Shown piece by piece: positions 6,222 to 6,294 of a DNA stretch of 6,294 nucleotides; within the stretch, counting starts at the first letter, position 1; each line of letters starts with the position of its first letter. The stretch is taken from the NCBI GenBank assembly GCA_017613595.1, contig JAGADM010000124.1, forward strand, positions 1 through 6,294, written 5' to 3'. Under the pieces are notes generated by a model, which did not search any database, had not been told where the DNA came from, and saw only the letters and a program-made list of their open reading frames with translations. Both the position numbers and the translations under genes were made by a program. This stretch comes from Lachnospiraceae bacterium. GTDB taxonomy: Bacteria > Bacillota_A > Clostridia > Lachnospirales > Lachnospiraceae.

Positions 6222-6294
6222 CTTGCGATGAAGAGGAATAGTACCGGATTGATTCGGTTGCAGAAAGCTGCCGGTTGATGCGAGACAGTCGGGA
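6222..6294 (+). promoter_or_regulatory. T-box riboswitch leader, 5' part (cut off by the window end)
   Basis: The leader opens with GCGATGAAGAGGAATAGTA (6225-6243), the typical T-box Stem I 5' strand. It continues with AGAAAGCTG (6262-6270) and CCGGTTGATGCGAGACAG (6271-6288), the apical part of Stem I that stacks on the tRNA elbow. T-box leaders sense uncharged tRNA and switch an aminoacyl-tRNA synthetase, amino-acid biosynthesis or transport gene. The 3' strand of Stem I with the specifier codon, the TGGNA bulge and the terminator all lie beyond 6294, so neither the amino acid nor the controlled gene can be told from this window. Confidence 0.9.

Overview
The window reads as a chromosomal segment of a Gram-positive clostridial bacterium, most likely a Lachnospiraceae-like gut anaerobe. 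This is inferred from a Firmicutes-type tmRNA, a ClpC-type (not ClpA/ClpB) Clp ATPase next to radA, a YtrA-type GntR regulator, a lipobox lipoprotein, strong TTGACA-type promoters and a T-box leader. I could not check the taxonomy by search. All supported genes are on the + strand.

Layout. Positions 1-140 are the 3' part of ssrA (tmRNA): the last pseudoknot, the T arm and the acceptor 3' strand. Next come three near-perfect 45-nt fold-back repeats with a 49-bp period (146-288), a fourth hairpin of the same architecture but different sequence (293-336), and an intrinsic terminator (348-377). A strong promoter (398-426) overlapped by a 7-bp inverted repeat then opens a tightly packed group of four genes: a YtrA-like GntR regulator (487-891), clpC (910-3318), radA/sms (3311-4693, overlapping clpC by 8 nt) and a lipoprotein with an SH3b domain and a carboxypeptidase-like M14 domain (4710-6098). 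A second promoter (6173-6201) begins a T-box leader, which the window cuts off within Stem I.

How it works together. In Bacillus-type Firmicutes clpC and radA sit in ctsR-mcsA-mcsB-clpC-radA-disA. Here a GntR-type regulator takes the place of ctsR/mcsA/mcsB, and disA is replaced by the lipoprotein. The ClpC N-domain keeps the first phospho-arginine-site glutamate (E31) but has Ala (A102) where Bacillus has the second, which fits a loss of the McsB arginine-phosphate system. The inverted repeat over the -10 is a natural candidate for the GntR autoregulatory site. The lipoprotein has lost several hallmark M14 catalytic residues and may be a pseudo-peptidase.

The points most worth following are the structured repeats behind ssrA (with a compensatory base-pair change), the replaced clpC regulator module, and the M14 pseudoenzyme.
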